DNA of 60,613 nt from RGIG8709 sp045537065 (GTDB lineage Bacteria; Bacillota; Clostridia; Monoglobales; Monoglobaceae): assembly GCA_045537065.1 (NCBI GenBank), contig JAZSOT010000027.1, positions 1 through 60,613 of the forward strand, read 5' to 3'. This document shows, piece by piece, positions 1 to 6,514 of this stretch (positions are counted from its first letter, which is position 1; every line of letters starts with the position of its first letter). The notes beneath the pieces are model-generated. The model was not told where the DNA came from, searched no databases, and worked only from the letters and a program-made list of their open reading frames with translations. The position numbers were made by a program, and so were the translations under genes.

Positions 1-311
1 GTATCTGTCATTATGGTATAAGTTTTCCCGCAATTTCTGCACTTATATCGGGGTTTTCCATAATCGTCTAACCCGTGTGGCTGATATAATCGGCTTTTAC
101 AGTAAGGGCAAGCAGGTTTTAAACCATACTTGTTTATAAAGATTTCATAATCAGTTAACGGTCGGGTTGGCTTTTCCTTTTTCTCGGGTGGTAAAAATCC
201 CTTTAACACCCACGCCAAGTCTTCTTTTGACAAGGATTTTAATTCTCTTTTTAAATCTTTTAGTCTTTTATCTATTTTGGGATATTTTTCCATTAATTTG
301 CTCAAGTGCAT
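1..311 (-). CDS. Transposase N-terminus, zinc-ribbon (IS1595/IS1-like), cut by window edge
   Basis: The frame opens at an ATG at 311 and runs off the left edge with no stop, so about 103 residues are visible. A basic, lysine-rich N-terminus is followed by a four-cysteine zinc ribbon (CPYC, then CRNCGKTY about 20 residues later). This ribbon type is found in transposases of the IS1595 and related DDE families; the catalytic domain lies outside the window. A GGGGGTG ribosome site sits a few bases before the ATG. A consensus promoter (TTGACA-17-TATAAT) and a phased repeat array lie upstream. The family assignment rests only on the ribbon and could be another ribbon-bearing transposase. Confidence 0.7.
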   Translation of the reverse strand, partial: MHLSKLMEKYPKIDKRLKDLKRELKSLSKEDLAWVLKGFLPPEKKEKPTRPLTDYEIFINKYGLKPACPYCKSRLYQPHGLDDYGKPRYKCRNCGKTYTIMTD

Positions 312-340
312 ACCTATACACCCCCTTTTTCGATACTTAT

Positions 341-369
341 ATTATATAAAAGTATGCAAATACTGTCAA
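341..369 (-). promoter_or_regulatory. Sigma-A-type promoter of the transposase
   Basis: On the minus strand TTGACA (369-364) is separated by 17 bp from TATAAT (346-341), about 30 bp before the transposase start. The -10 is embedded in a TTTTATA motif that also ends every unit of the adjoining repeat array. Confidence 0.75.
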
Positions 370-390
370 ATCGGCATTTCTAACAGTTTT

Positions 391-540
391 TATAAAAGAA
401 CGGACATCTTCTATAAAACATCGGTAACTGTTTATAAAAGGGTAGGACAGTAATTATATAACTCCGGAACTGAAATTATAAAAGATAACGGAAGGAATTA
501 TAAAACCTCTAATATTGTTTATAATGTTTGGAACTTTGCA
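391..540. repeat. Seven-unit degenerate tandem array, 21-22 bp period
   Basis: The motif TATAAAA (or TATATAA/TATAATG) begins at 391, 412, 433, 455, 477, 499 and 520. The spacing is 21, 21, 22, 22, 22 and 21 bp, close to two helical turns. Units share a loose second half (CGGnAC, often followed by TG and AAT). An eighth related unit overlaps the transposase promoter near 345. Identical phasing with diverged sequence looks like repeated protein-binding sites on one DNA face rather than simple duplication. Confidence 0.7.
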
Positions 541-654
541 ACACAACCAATTATGCATATAAAAATGCCTTTACAATTCAATTTCTCTTTGAGATTTCAA
601 CGAAAAGTCCGTTCCACAGAAAATCGAGTTATAGGATTTATTTTAAAAAATCGG

Positions 655-683
655 TTGACAAAACAGAATTTATTATATATAAT
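655..683 (+). promoter_or_regulatory. Consensus promoter of the putative antisense RNA
   Basis: TTGACA (655-660), 17 bp spacer, TATAAT (678-683): a perfect sigma-A promoter. No coding sequence follows. The transcript would start near 690 and end at a hairpin with a T-run at about 776. Confidence 0.8.
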
Positions 684-689
684 GAAAAT

Positions 690-776
690 AGAAAAAGGCA
701 AGACCTCAAACAGTTATGCCAAAAATAGTATATTATTTAAAATAACGCACTACTTGGCGGTGGGCGTTATTTTTTT
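690..776 (+). ncRNA. Putative antitoxin RNA of a type I toxin-antitoxin locus
   Basis: This transcript of about 87 nt is inferred from the perfect upstream promoter and a downstream intrinsic terminator. It converges on the toxin mRNA and overlaps its 3' end, including the last codons and the stop. A segment near 703-709 (CCTCAAA) could pair with the loop of the hairpin that hides the toxin ribosome site, but only over about six bases. The layout resembles pAD1 par (Fst) type I systems, in which convergent RNAs share a bidirectional terminator. Confidence 0.6.
739..776. terminator. Shared (bidirectional) terminator of toxin mRNA and antisense RNA
   Basis: A 10-bp perfect stem (739-748 with 764-773) encloses a 15-nt loop. 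It is followed on the plus strand by a T-run to 776. On the minus strand it falls just after the toxin stop codon and is followed by a weaker T-rich stretch. Confidence 0.75.
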
Positions 777-835
777 ATGGAAATTACTAAAAGTAACAGA
801 ATAATCATAAAACAAATTATGTATTCATTATCCAT
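767..835 (-). CDS. Small hydrophobic peptide, putative type I toxin (22 aa)
   Basis: A 22-codon frame starting at ATG 835 encodes MDNEYIICFM...VISIKK. It has a short acidic/polar start, one hydrophobic membrane-spanning stretch of about 15 residues, and a Lys-Lys end, the typical form of small membrane-acting type I toxins. A strong AGGAGG site lies 8 nt upstream. Its core (840-847) can pair with 858-865 across a 10-nt loop (one G-U pair), so the ribosome site would be hidden in the nascent mRNA. The 5' leader also carries GGGCGGTTA, which can pair with TAACGCCC at the stop codon (one bulge). A consensus promoter lies upstream and a convergent RNA overlaps the 3' end. I know of no named homologue; function is inferred from architecture. 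Confidence 0.6.
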   Translation of the reverse strand: MDNEYIICFMIILLLLVISIKK

Positions 836-914
836 AGCTATCACCTCCTCTCAAAAAGAGATGATGGCATAACCGCCCAGCTTTTACACTGTTTTAAGTC
901 TTACCTTAGATTTT

Positions 915-942
915 ATTATACATTATTTTTATAATATTTCAA
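915..942 (-). promoter_or_regulatory. Promoter of the putative toxin mRNA
   Basis: Minus strand TTGAAA (942-937), 16 bp, TATAAT (920-915). The start site would be near 908, giving a leader of about 70 nt that contains the ribosome-site hairpin. Confidence 0.65.
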
Positions 943-954
943 CATTATTCTGAA

Positions 955-981
955 AAAATTTAGCGGTGTAAATCCACCGCT
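955..981 (-). terminator. Hairpin terminator downstream of the DUF1858 gene
   Basis: AGCGGTG (962-968) pairs with CACCGCT (975-981). On the minus strand the stem is followed by AAATTTTTT. It would end transcripts that leave the DUF1858 gene and cross the palindromic repeat at 985-1147. Confidence 0.55.
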
Positions 982-984
982 TGT

Positions 985-1147
985 GGGAATCCCGTTGTAA
1001 TAAGAAGGCTGTACGATGCAAAGGATTTTGGATGATGAACAAGGCAAAAAAAGAAGGCAATCCTTTGTGGATTGCCGAGGCTTTTTCCGATGTTCGTCGC
1101 CAAAATACAAAACAGCAGATTGGCTTATTATTACAAACGGGATTCCC
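985..1147. repeat. MITE-like palindromic element, copy 1
   Basis: Outer inverted repeats of 12 perfect bases (985-996 with 1136-1147) extend imperfectly through TAATAAG. The centre is the palindrome GGCAATCCTTTGTGGATTGCC (first 20 bases or so at about 1056-1076), and intermediate arms also pair. The whole 163 bp could fold into one long imperfect hairpin. The central segment recurs inverted at 55055-55215. It abuts the 3' end of the DUF1858 gene. Confidence 0.65.
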
Positions 1148-1151
1148 CTTT

Positions 1152-1361
1152 TTATTTTCCTTTGCTTGCAAGAAAATCATTGATTTTCTTAACTAAAGCA
1201 TCTGCATCTGTTCCGTGAACCATACAAGCCTGCTCGATAGTCTCACCGCTTGCTGACGGACAGCCAAGACAATGCATTCCTATTTCAAGGAAGAAAGGAG
1301 CTGTTTCCACATCAAGCTTTAAAACATCCATTATAATAGTATCCTTTGTTACCTGAGCCAT
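1152..1361 (-). CDS. DUF1858 small redox-disulfide domain protein
   Basis: This 69-residue protein (MAQVTKDTI...) matches DUF1858, the hybrid-cluster-protein-associated disulfide domain. It has the ILDV-like start, a central GMHCLGCPSASGE motif with CxxC, and the closing helix VKKINDFLA. The domain is usually soluble and cytosolic, and its partner reactions are poorly known. I chose the ATG at 1361 because AAGGTGG lies 8 nt upstream; an in-frame GTG 12 nt earlier has no such site. It stands alone, with a membrane protein 52 bp upstream. Confidence 0.85.
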   Translation of the reverse strand: MAQVTKDTIIMDVLKLDVETAPFFLEIGMHCLGCPSASGETIEQACMVHGTDADALVKKINDFLASKGK

Positions 1362-1425
1362 TTTATTTACCACCTTTTTATTTTATTATTCTCATTATAC
1401 ACCCTGCTGATGCATTTTTCAAGTA

Positions 1426-1974
1426 TTATTTTTTCTCTTTATATAATAACTTTGGAAGAAGCTTTTCCGAAATACTCTTTCGGGTTAATCCCACAACATA
1501 TCCAAGTGGATAAACAATAAAGGGAAATGCTAAAGGAATTATATATGATATAAAATCTCCCCCGTTCATAAAGCCGATAAAGAAACAGTTCCAGCCTTTA
1601 TACACAGCATCCCATATAATAAGTGCCGTTGACCTTATGCGGATAATCTCATATCCATCCCCGAAAGGACCCCATTGCCACGGGTTTATTTTATAAGTAA
1701 CAACTCTTATTATAAGAAGTAAAATTCCGATACAGGTCAGAATACCCGCAGAAATAAATGCCATTTTTATATTGGGACGGGACTGGCCTGCATTGACAGA
1801 ATCACGTCTGCCCTCGTTCCATGCTGATGTGTATATAATAGCAATATATAAAACTGTTGTTAAGACCGAGCCAATGACAGTGTTATTAAAAAGCGTCATA
1901 AACGAAAGATTAAGAACAAAAGAAAGCACTATAACAATAAGGTGTGCAAGTATAAGTCTTACAGGCTTTTTCAT
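1426..1974 (-). CDS. Uncharacterised four-helix membrane protein
   Basis: This 182-residue protein has about four hydrophobic segments (near residues 7-28, 36-50, 72-90 and 142-165). A loop rich in Trp/Gly (NPWQWGPFGDGYE) lies between the third and fourth, and the tail is basic (LLPKLLYKEKK). There is no signal peptide distinct from the first helix and no recognisable catalytic motif. An AGAAAGGGATG ribosome site precedes the start. Neighbours (DUF1858 protein, tRNA-Gly) give no functional hint. I do not recognise the family. Confidence 0.6.
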   Translation of the reverse strand: MKKPVRLILAHLIVIVLSFVLNLSFMTLFNNTVIGSVLTTVLYIAIIYTSAWNEGRRDSVNAGQSRPNIKMAFISAGILTCIGILLLIIRVVTYKINPWQWGPFGDGYEIIRIRSTALIIWDAVYKGWNCFFIGFMNGGDFISYIIPLAFPFIVYPLGYVVGLTRKSISEKLLPKLLYKEKK

Positions 1975-2084
1975 TTTCTCATCCCTTTCTTTCTAAATCA
2001 TACAATTTGCATTGTATCACATAAGCAAATAAAAGCCAATCGATAATATTATATGAGTAGTGAAAAGTGATAAGTGAAGAGAAC

Positions 2085-2119
2085 AAAAATAAAAGCACTC
2101 AAAAGAGTGCTTTTATTTT
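2085..2119 (-). terminator. Terminator of tRNA-Gly
   Basis: A 16-bp perfect inverted repeat (2085-2100 with 2105-2120) has an AAAA loop and T-rich arms. It starts at the encoded CCA end of the tRNA. Confidence 0.8.
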
Positions 2120-2194
2120 TGGAGCGGAAGACGAGATTCGAACTCGCGACGTTCACCTTGGCAAGGTGACGCTCTACCACTGAGCCACTCCCGC
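2120..2194 (-). tRNA. tRNA-Gly (GCC)
   Basis: Read on the minus strand the 75-nt gene folds as a cloverleaf. The 7-bp acceptor (GCGGGAG with CTTCCGC, one G-U) is followed by a D arm beginning TGGCTCAGTGG, an anticodon loop CTTGCCAA with anticodon GCC, a T loop GTTCGAATC, and an encoded CCA. A consensus promoter lies 25 bp upstream and a strong terminator directly downstream, so it is a single-gene unit. Confidence 0.95.
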
Positions 2195-2218
2195 ATAACT
2201 ATTAAAATTTACTATATG

Positions 2219-2247
2219 AGTATATCACCCTTTTTCCTTTTTGTCAA
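2219..2247 (-). promoter_or_regulatory. Promoter of tRNA-Gly
   Basis: Minus strand TTGACA (2247-2242), 17 bp, TATACT (2224-2219), 25 bp before the mature 5' end of the tRNA. Confidence 0.8.
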
Positions 2248-2254
2248 TAGTTTT

Positions 2255-2788
2255 TTAAGAAATCACTTTGCCAACCGGAATATCATATTTCCCGCGTGGA
2301 AGCTTGTCAAACAAAAGATGCTTATGGCAGATGCCTATTGTTTTCGCTTTTAACCCTTTTAAAAATCTGTCGTAATATCCTTTTCCGTAGCCAAGGCGAA
2401 ACCCCTCCTTATCAAAGGCAATCCCCGGCACAATGGCAAGGTCTATTTTTTCCCTTTCAAATTCCTCACCCTCTGGTTCAAATATTCCAAACATCCCTTT
2501 TTTCAGGTCATCTTCTGATTTTATTTCAATCCCTATCATATGTCCATTATAATCAGTACACTTTGGCACAACTAAAGTTTTTCCAAGCCTTAAACTTTCT
2601 CTTATCAAAAGTCTTGTCCCCACTTCGCTCCCATAAGAGACATAACAAAAAATAACCTCTGCAGTTAAAAAGGCATCCTCCTTTATAATCTTTTCAAAAA
2701 CCGCCCTCTCTGCCTCGGAATTATTTACTTCGCCTCTTCTCTTTAAAAGCTCCCTGCGAAGCTCATTTTTAAGGGATAATTCTTTCAT
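2255..2788 (-). CDS. 5-formyltetrahydrofolate cyclo-ligase
   Basis: This 177-residue cytosolic enzyme converts 5-formyl-THF and ATP to 5,10-methenyl-THF, keeping the folate pool usable. The family signature is clear: KNELRRELLKRR basic N-terminus, a VVPK strand, and the nucleotide-binding PGIAFDKEGFRLGYGKGYYDRFL near residues 120-145. Length is typical. An upstream in-frame ATG (2824) lacks a ribosome site; the ATG at 2788 has GGTGG 9 nt before it. folA and thyA, also folate genes, lie about 20 kb away rather than in the same operon. Confidence 0.9.
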   Translation of the reverse strand: MKELSLKNELRRELLKRRGEVNNSEAERAVFEKIIKEDAFLTAEVIFCYVSYGSEVGTRLLIRESLRLGKTLVVPKCTDYNGHMIGIEIKSEDDLKKGMFGIFEPEGEEFEREKIDLAIVPGIAFDKEGFRLGYGKGYYDRFLKGLKAKTIGICHKHLLFDKLPRGKYDIPVGKVIS

Positions 2789-2824
2789 TTTATCTTCCAC
2801 CGCTTTAAAGCCCCTCTTTCCCAT

Positions 2825-3139
2825 ATAAGAAAAAATTTTTCGTATTATGGTAAACCAACTGTTTTTAAGTTACCCACAGCATATTTGAACGAAACATTGC
2901 GGGTTTCCACAGTTTTTGCCACTTTTTACCAGCTATTTTTTCTTTTTGATGTGTAAACTGTGGATAAAGTGCATAACTTTGTTAATAACTATAAATACAA
3001 GCTTTCCGCAATTTTCTATGTATTATGTAAACCGTTTTCTTGTCTGCAAAAAATTCATTTGGTTTACATAATCTCATAAAAATATTTCTTGACAGAATAG
3101 AAAAATTGTAATTTAAATTGACCGAATTTTTGTTAAAAC
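2825..3139. other. Intergenic region with DnaA-box-like sites and an 11-bp inverted repeat
   Basis: This 315-bp AT-rich gap has no convincing gene. It holds one perfect DnaA box (TGTGGATAA, 2959-2967, complement of TTATCCACA) and two weaker matches (TTACCCACA at 2870-2878, GTTTCCACA at 2903-2911). It also holds a perfect inverted repeat TTATGTAAACC (3023-3033) / GGTTTACATAA (3061-3071), which looks operator-like. Confidence 0.45.
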
Positions 3140-3766
3140 CTAATCAAAATCCGAGGTGTTTTTTTCAAGCTTTTTCTTTATTCTCTGCAGGGCATTGTCG
3201 ATAGATTTTGGGGGACGCCTCATCTGTTTTGCGATTTCCTGATAGCTCATTCCCTCCATATACATATCAAGAACTTCCCTTTCAAGCTTTGAAAGGGACT
3301 CTTTTATTTTTATACCCATATCCTTCGCATTTTCTTTGCTGATAAAAAGGTCCTCAGGTCCCATCTCTTCAAGCTCTGAAATAAAGTCAAGAAACGAACC
3401 CTCTCCCTCCTCCAGAAAGGCGGGCTTGCTTAAAGAAATATAACTGTTCAGGGGAAGATGTTTTTTTCTTGTGGCAGTTTTCACCGCAGTTATTATCTGT
3501 CTTTTCACACAAAGCTCTGCAAAGCTTTTGAAAGATGCCTGCTTTGTTATGTCAAAATCCCTTATTGCCTTGAAAAGACCTATCATACCCTCCTGAACAA
3601 TATCGTCTCTGTCTGCTCCTGCAAGAAAATACATTCTCGCCTTTGCACGGACAGCGTTTTTATACCTTGAAAGAAGATATTCGGTTGCATTTTTATCCCC
3701 CGCAGAAGAAAGTTCAACCAATTCTTCATCAGTGAGGACATCATAATTTTCCGAAAAATTAAACAT
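3140..3766 (-). CDS. sigH: Sporulation/stationary-phase sigma factor SigH
   Basis: This 208-residue sigma-70 family factor has region 2 (ADRDDIVQEGMIGLFKAIRDFD, about residues 50-72), the FKSFAELCVKRQIITAVKTATRKKHLPLNSYISL segment typical of SigH/Spo0H, and a region 4 helix-turn-helix (MSYQEIAKQMRRPPKSIDNALQRIK, about 170-195). SigH directs early sporulation and transition-state genes in Firmicutes. The start has AAAGGAG 7 nt upstream. It sits apart from its usual rlmB/yacP neighbours, with a repeat array directly upstream. Confidence 0.92.
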   Translation of the reverse strand: MFNFSENYDVLTDEELVELSSAGDKNATEYLLSRYKNAVRAKARMYFLAGADRDDIVQEGMIGLFKAIRDFDITKQASFKSFAELCVKRQIITAVKTATRKKHLPLNSYISLSKPAFLEEGEGSFLDFISELEEMGPEDLFISKENAKDMGIKIKESLSKLEREVLDMYMEGMSYQEIAKQMRRPPKSIDNALQRIKKKLEKNTSDFD

Positions 3767-3830
3767 TTTCTATCTCCTTTTTTAAAAAAGGGGCATTCCT
3801 TTGCAGAGTGTCTTAAAAGACTCTCTGCAG

Positions 3831-4010
3831 CGATATAAATCCCTTCGGGATTTTCGATATGTGCGTTGCCCTTGATATGCCTTTCGGCACGATATATTGC
3901 TACCGCAATGCGTTTTTAATGGATTTATATCATATCGAAATTTCTGCAAGAAATTATATCGAATTTGTTTCAAAACAAATATATCGAGTTTGCAAAGCAA
4001 ACATATAACA
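3831..4010. repeat. CGATATG hairpin-array repeat, copy 1
   Basis: A chain of small perfect hairpins is joined by the invariant linker ATATCGA/TCGATAT. Stems include ATCCC-ttc-GGGAT, AATTTCT-gca-AGAAATT, ATTTGTTT-ca-AAACAAAT and GTTTGC-aaa-GCAAAC. Stem sequences differ but always pair. Related arrays lie at 26222-26412, 38685-38729 and 58525-58612. Confidence 0.75.
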
Positions 4011-4092
4011 AAACCTCTCAAATATACTTATCTAAGTATTTGAGAGGTTTTTCGCTTAAAGGGAAGATTCCTTAACTCCGCTTCCCTTTAAG
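4010..4092 (-). terminator. Tandem hairpins terminating ackA
   Basis: A 12-bp perfect inverted repeat (4055-4066 with 4081-4092) is followed in the direction of ackA transcription by a long near-perfect hairpin with arms around AAACCTCTCAAATA (4010-4052) ending in TTTTGTT. Either could terminate the pta-ackA transcript. Confidence 0.65.
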
Positions 4093-4126
4093 ATATGCCC
4101 CTTTATGTTTATTCTAAAATTTATGC

Positions 4127-5323
4127 TTATACTAATTCCAAAGTTTCTTTTGCAATCATAAGTTCTTCGTTTGTTGGGATAACAAAAACCTTAACCTTTG
4201 AATCAGCAGTTGAGATTTCGCCCTGAACACCGCGGATAGCAGCGTTGTTTTTCTCTGCGTCAACCTTAATGCCTGCAAAATCTGTGCCTTTGAGGATAGC
4301 TTCTCTCATCATTGGTGTGTTTTCACCGATACCTGCTGTGAACACAATTGCATCAACTTTTCCAAGCTTAACAAGATAGCTTCCGAGATATTTTCTAACG
4401 CTTTCAACAAACATATCAAGAGCGAGCTTACATTTTTCATCGCCCTTTGCTTCCCCTGCTTCCAAATCTCTGAAGTCAGAGCTGAGGCCTGAAATACCAA
4501 ACACACCTGATTTTTTATTAAGAATGCTGTCAACCTCGTCTAGAGAAACGCCCTCTGCGTCTGCAATAAACTTAACAATAGCAGGGTCGATATCCCCTGA
4601 ACGTGTTCCCATAACAACACCTGCAAGAGGAGTGAATCCCATTGATGTGTCAACTGACTTACCATTTTCTACAGCTGTGATACTTGAGCCGTTTCCAAGG
4701 TGGAATGTGATGATATTTATATCACTTGCATCCTTGCCAAGCATCTTTGCACATTCTCCTGTTACATACTTATGAGATGTGCCGTGGAAACCATATCTTC
4801 TGATTTTGTGCTTTTCATAAAGTTCATATGGAACTGCATACATATAAGCTGATGCAGGCATTGTCTGATGGAATGCAGTGTCGAAAACTGCAACCTGCTT
4901 AACATTCGGCATAGCCTTTTCACAAGCATCAATACCGATGAGGTTTGCAGGGTTATGAAGAGGTGCAAGAGGCACGCACTGGCTAACTGCATTCTTAACG
5001 CTTTCGTCAATAACTGCAGATTTTGAGAAAAATTCTCCGCCATGAACAACCCTGTGGCCCACTGCTCCGATTTCATCCATGCTTTTGATAACGCCGTGAG
5101 ATGCATCTGTGAGAGCATCAAGCACCATTTTGATAGCATCTGAATGGTCCTTCATTTCCTTTTCGATAACAACCTTTTCCCCACCCTTTGGAGTGTGGTT
5201 AAGCTTTGAGCCTTCGATTCCTATTCTTTCGCATAAGCCTTTTGCAAGAACCTCTTCTGTGGCCATATCAATAAGCTGATATTTTAAAGATGAGCTTCCT
5301 GCATTGATAACTAAAATATTCAT
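4127..5323 (-). CDS. ackA: Acetate kinase
   Basis: This 398-residue cytosolic enzyme interconverts acetyl phosphate plus ADP and acetate plus ATP. It is a textbook ASKHA fold: NAGSSSLKYQL at residues 7-17, HRVVHGG at about 87-93, FDTAFHQTMP at about 147, HLGNGSS at about 208, GTRSGDIDP, and FTAGIGEN near 330. It is the second gene of the pta-ackA operon, with an 18-bp gap. A separate double-hairpin terminator follows. It supplies ATP by substrate-level phosphorylation, consistent with a fermentative anaerobe. Confidence 0.98.
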   Translation of the reverse strand: MNILVINAGSSSLKYQLIDMATEEVLAKGLCERIGIEGSKLNHTPKGGEKVVIEKEMKDHSDAIKMVLDALTDASHGVIKSMDEIGAVGHRVVHGGEFFSKSAVIDESVKNAVSQCVPLAPLHNPANLIGIDACEKAMPNVKQVAVFDTAFHQTMPASAYMYAVPYELYEKHKIRRYGFHGTSHKYVTGECAKMLGKDASDINIITFHLGNGSSITAVENGKSVDTSMGFTPLAGVVMGTRSGDIDPAIVKFIADAEGVSLDEVDSILNKKSGVFGISGLSSDFRDLEAGEAKGDEKCKLALDMFVESVRKYLGSYLVKLGKVDAIVFTAGIGENTPMMREAILKGTDFAGIKVDAEKNNAAIRGVQGEISTADSKVKVFVIPTNEELMIAKETLELV

Positions 5324-5341
5324 TTTATATCTCCTTAAAAA

Positions 5342-6340
5342 TTATTTCTGTGCTTGAGCCTGAACACAGGTGATAGCAACAACGCCAACGATATCATCAG
5401 CACTGCAACCTCTTGATAAGTCATTGATAGGCATTGCAATACCCTGAGTTACAGGACCATATGCTTCTGCCTTTGCAAGTCTTTGAACAAGCTTGTAGCC
5501 GATGTTTCCTGCATCAAGGTCTGGGAATACAAGAACATTTGCTTTTCCTGCAACAGAGCTGTCAGGCGCTTTTGACATTCCGATAGACGGAACGATTGCA
5601 GCATCAAGCTGAAGCTCGCCGTCAACCTTAAGGTTCGGATTCTGTTCCTTACAAATTCTTGTTGCCTCAACAACCTTATCAACATCAGCATGCTTTGCAC
5701 TGCCCATTGTTGAGTGTGAAAGCATAGCAACCATTGCTTCTTCCTGAACTAAAAGTTCAAAGCTTTCTGCAGAGCAAGCTGCAATTGCAGCAAGTCTTTC
5801 CGGGTCAGGATTTTGTTCAAGTCCGCTGTCTGCAAAAATAAATGTTCCGTCTGCACCATATTCACAGTCAGGAACAACCATAACAAAGAAAGCAGAAACA
5901 AGCTTCACGCCCGGCTTTGTTTTGATAATCTGGAGACTTGGGCGGAGAGTGTTTGCTGTTGAGTGGCAAGCACCTGAAACAACGCCGTCTGCATCCCCTG
6001 CTTTTACCATAAGGCAGGCATAATACATATAATCGCCGAGAGCGGTTTTCTTTGCTTCTTCATATGTAAGACCTTTTGATTTTCTAAGTTCAACAAAAAG
6101 GTTCAAATATTCTTCTGTTTTTTCATAAGTGAACGGGTCAATAATCGTTGCCCCTTTGATATCATAGCCTTTTGAGTTTTCCGCAACCTCTTCGGGAGTT
6201 CCTATGATAATAACATTTGCAATATCCTCTTTCAGAATTTTTTCAGCCGCTTCATAAATTCTCGGATCCATTGATTCAGGGAGAATTATGGTTTTTTTGT
6301 CGGCTCTTGCTCTTTCTTTAATTTTGTCTAAAAAGCTCAT
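5342..6340 (-). CDS. pta: Phosphate acetyltransferase
   Basis: This 332-residue enzyme is the short, single-domain Pta typical of Firmicutes. It exchanges acetyl-CoA and phosphate for acetyl phosphate and CoA. Visible signatures are DKTIILPESMDPR-like N-terminus, GVVSGACHSTANTLRPSLQIIKTKPG, MLSHSTMGSA, and VLVFPDLDAGNIGYKLVQRLA near the C-terminus. It heads the pta-ackA operon from a TTGCAA-17-TATAAT promoter about 50 bp upstream, with a CGGAGG ribosome site. Confidence 0.97.
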   Translation of the reverse strand: MSFLDKIKERARADKKTIILPESMDPRIYEAAEKILKEDIANVIIIGTPEEVAENSKGYDIKGATIIDPFTYEKTEEYLNLFVELRKSKGLTYEEAKKTALGDYMYYACLMVKAGDADGVVSGACHSTANTLRPSLQIIKTKPGVKLVSAFFVMVVPDCEYGADGTFIFADSGLEQNPDPERLAAIAACSAESFELLVQEEAMVAMLSHSTMGSAKHADVDKVVEATRICKEQNPNLKVDGELQLDAAIVPSIGMSKAPDSSVAGKANVLVFPDLDAGNIGYKLVQRLAKAEAYGPVTQGIAMPINDLSRGCSADDIVGVVAITCVQAQAQK

Positions 6341-6390
6341 TTTTAAAACCTCCGTATATTTATAATGCCAAAATTATCTTCCAACACCAC

Positions 6391-6419
6391 ATTATACACC
6401 TTTTTTCCCCTATTTGCAA
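6391..6419 (-). promoter_or_regulatory. Promoter of pta-ackA
   Basis: Minus strand TTGCAA (6419-6414), 17 bp, TATAAT (6396-6391), with a leader of about 45 nt before the pta ATG. Confidence 0.7.
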
Positions 6420-6514
6420 GAGCCTTTCTCAAAATTTTTTTCAAAAAATACCTTTTATAATTTGAATTTTTATGATATAATATTTTGATAAACAAAAACG
6501 GAAGGATGAAGAAT

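Noticed and set aside
391..540. The repeat array as a CRISPR
   Set aside because: Repeat cores are only about 7 bp, the variable parts about 14 bp, and no cas gene is visible.
553..804. An 83-codon plus-strand frame as a gene
   Set aside because: It runs through the antisense-RNA promoter and shared terminator, has no ribosome site and reads as low-complexity AT-rich sequence.
981..1196. Open frames on both strands inside the palindromic element
   Set aside because: They follow from the palindrome; the shared peptide KASAIHKGLP at 55090 is repeat DNA, not a conserved protein.
2296..2655. A 119-codon frame opposite the cyclo-ligase gene
   Set aside because: No ribosome site or family match; it is the complement of a clear gene.
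3088..3116. TTGACA-17-TTTAAA plus-strand promoter reading into sigH antisense
   Set aside because: The -10 is weak and no product or terminator is evident, so chance in AT-rich DNA is likelier.
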